Source: Campylobacteraceae bacterium | GTDB taxonomy: Bacteria; Campylobacterota; Campylobacteria; Campylobacterales; Sulfurovaceae | Assembly (NCBI GenBank): GCA_027079365.1 | Contig: JALWVW010000116.1 | Coordinates: forward strand, 1 to 6,489 | Direction: 5' to 3' | DNA length: 6,489 nt | Shown here: positions 6,267 to 6,489 of the stretch, in pieces | How the letters are laid out: every line of letters starts with the position of its first letter | Position numbering within the stretch: position 1 is the first letter of the stretch | Made by a program: the position numbers and the translations under genes | Notes under the pieces: generated by a model | What the model saw: only the letters and a program-made list of their open reading frames with translations | Databases searched by the model: none | Told to the model about the DNA's origin: nothing

Positions 6267-6489
6267 CGGATCTTGGCTCCGCAGTCCTGTGCCAGTATAG
6301 ACAGAATCTCCTGTATGAGTGTCTCTATCATCGCGTCAGAAAGGGTGCCTTCCATGGACTGGAGATAAAATCTGATCGTCATACTTTTCTGCGATCCCAA
6401 AGAAGCGTCCTGATAAATATCTACAGGGAAGAAACGCTTGAGCAGAGGATTCTCTATGCGCGAGATACTTTGTGCGACTTTAGAAAAAG
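6263..6489 (-). CDS. pheT: Phenylalanyl-tRNA synthetase beta subunit, C-terminal end (partial)
   Basis: The frame runs in from the right edge and ends at TGA (6265-6263), giving the last 74 residues. They match the FDX-ACB (anticodon-binding) domain that closes PheT: FSKVAQSISR at the start, then FFPVDIYQDASLGSQKSM, TIRFYLQSMEGTLSDAMI and a final helix ending GAKIR. In PheT this ferredoxin-like domain contacts the anticodon end of tRNA-Phe; the enzyme works as an alpha2beta2 complex with PheS, expected just beyond the window. The TGA overlaps the aroA ATG as ATGA, the classic sign of coupled translation. The gene order also supports the call, because pheT-aroA-ispH is the arrangement I recall in Campylobacter. 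The N-terminal and central domains lie outside the window. Confidence 0.93.
   Translation of the reverse strand, partial: FSKVAQSISRIENPLLKRFFPVDIYQDASLGSQKSMTIRFYLQSMEGTLSDAMIETLIQEILSILAQDCGAKIR

Noticed and set aside
1..6489. Mobile elements, CRISPR arrays, tRNA/rRNA genes, phage or defence genes
   Set aside because: Nearly all bases are taken up by intact, conserved housekeeping genes; no regularly spaced repeats, terminal inverted repeats, transposase-like frames or tRNA-like folds were found by eye.

Overview
This window looks like ordinary chromosomal DNA from a member of the Campylobacterota (Epsilonproteobacteria), most likely a free-living sulfur- or hydrogen-oxidising type near Sulfurovum/Sulfurimonas. 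The main reason is the minus-strand gene order pheT-aroA-ispH-rpsA-serA, which is the arrangement I recall from Campylobacter jejuni and relatives. The gene lengths fit too (IspH 277 aa, SerA 527 aa, S1 549 aa). The only clear promoter has a strong TATAAT -10 but no -35 box, which is typical of this phylum. The genus is an inference.

Layout. Bases 1-119 (+) hold the last 38 codons of an upstream gene whose tail resembles the C-terminal substrate-binding domain of DUF294-type putative nucleotidyltransferases. Its stop overlaps by one base the GTG start of a DnaQ-like DEDDh 3'-5' exonuclease (119-745, +). A perfect 10-bp hairpin (735-760) sits at the convergent junction between this pair and serA. 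The rest of the window is on the minus strand. Read in the direction of transcription it holds the 3' end of pheT (6263-6489), aroA (4971-6266), ispH (4148-4981), a 131-bp intergenic gap with a likely terminator and a promoter, then rpsA (2367-4016) and serA (775-2358).

The minus-strand genes form two units. pheT-aroA-ispH is tightly packed: ATGA overlap, then an 11-bp overlap. It combines Phe-tRNA charging, the sixth step of the shikimate pathway, and the last step of the MEP isoprenoid pathway. rpsA-serA has its own promoter and a gap of only 8 bp. It joins the mRNA-binding ribosomal protein S1 to the first committed enzyme of serine synthesis. All genes appear intact, with their key catalytic residues present.

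I found no mobile element, CRISPR array, tRNA/rRNA gene, riboswitch or recognisably novel system. Points that merit a second look are the exonuclease/putative nucleotidyltransferase coupling, the hairpin lacking a U-tract, the class II-like EPSP synthase that keeps the glyphosate-site glycine, and the compact promoter/terminator region before rpsA.
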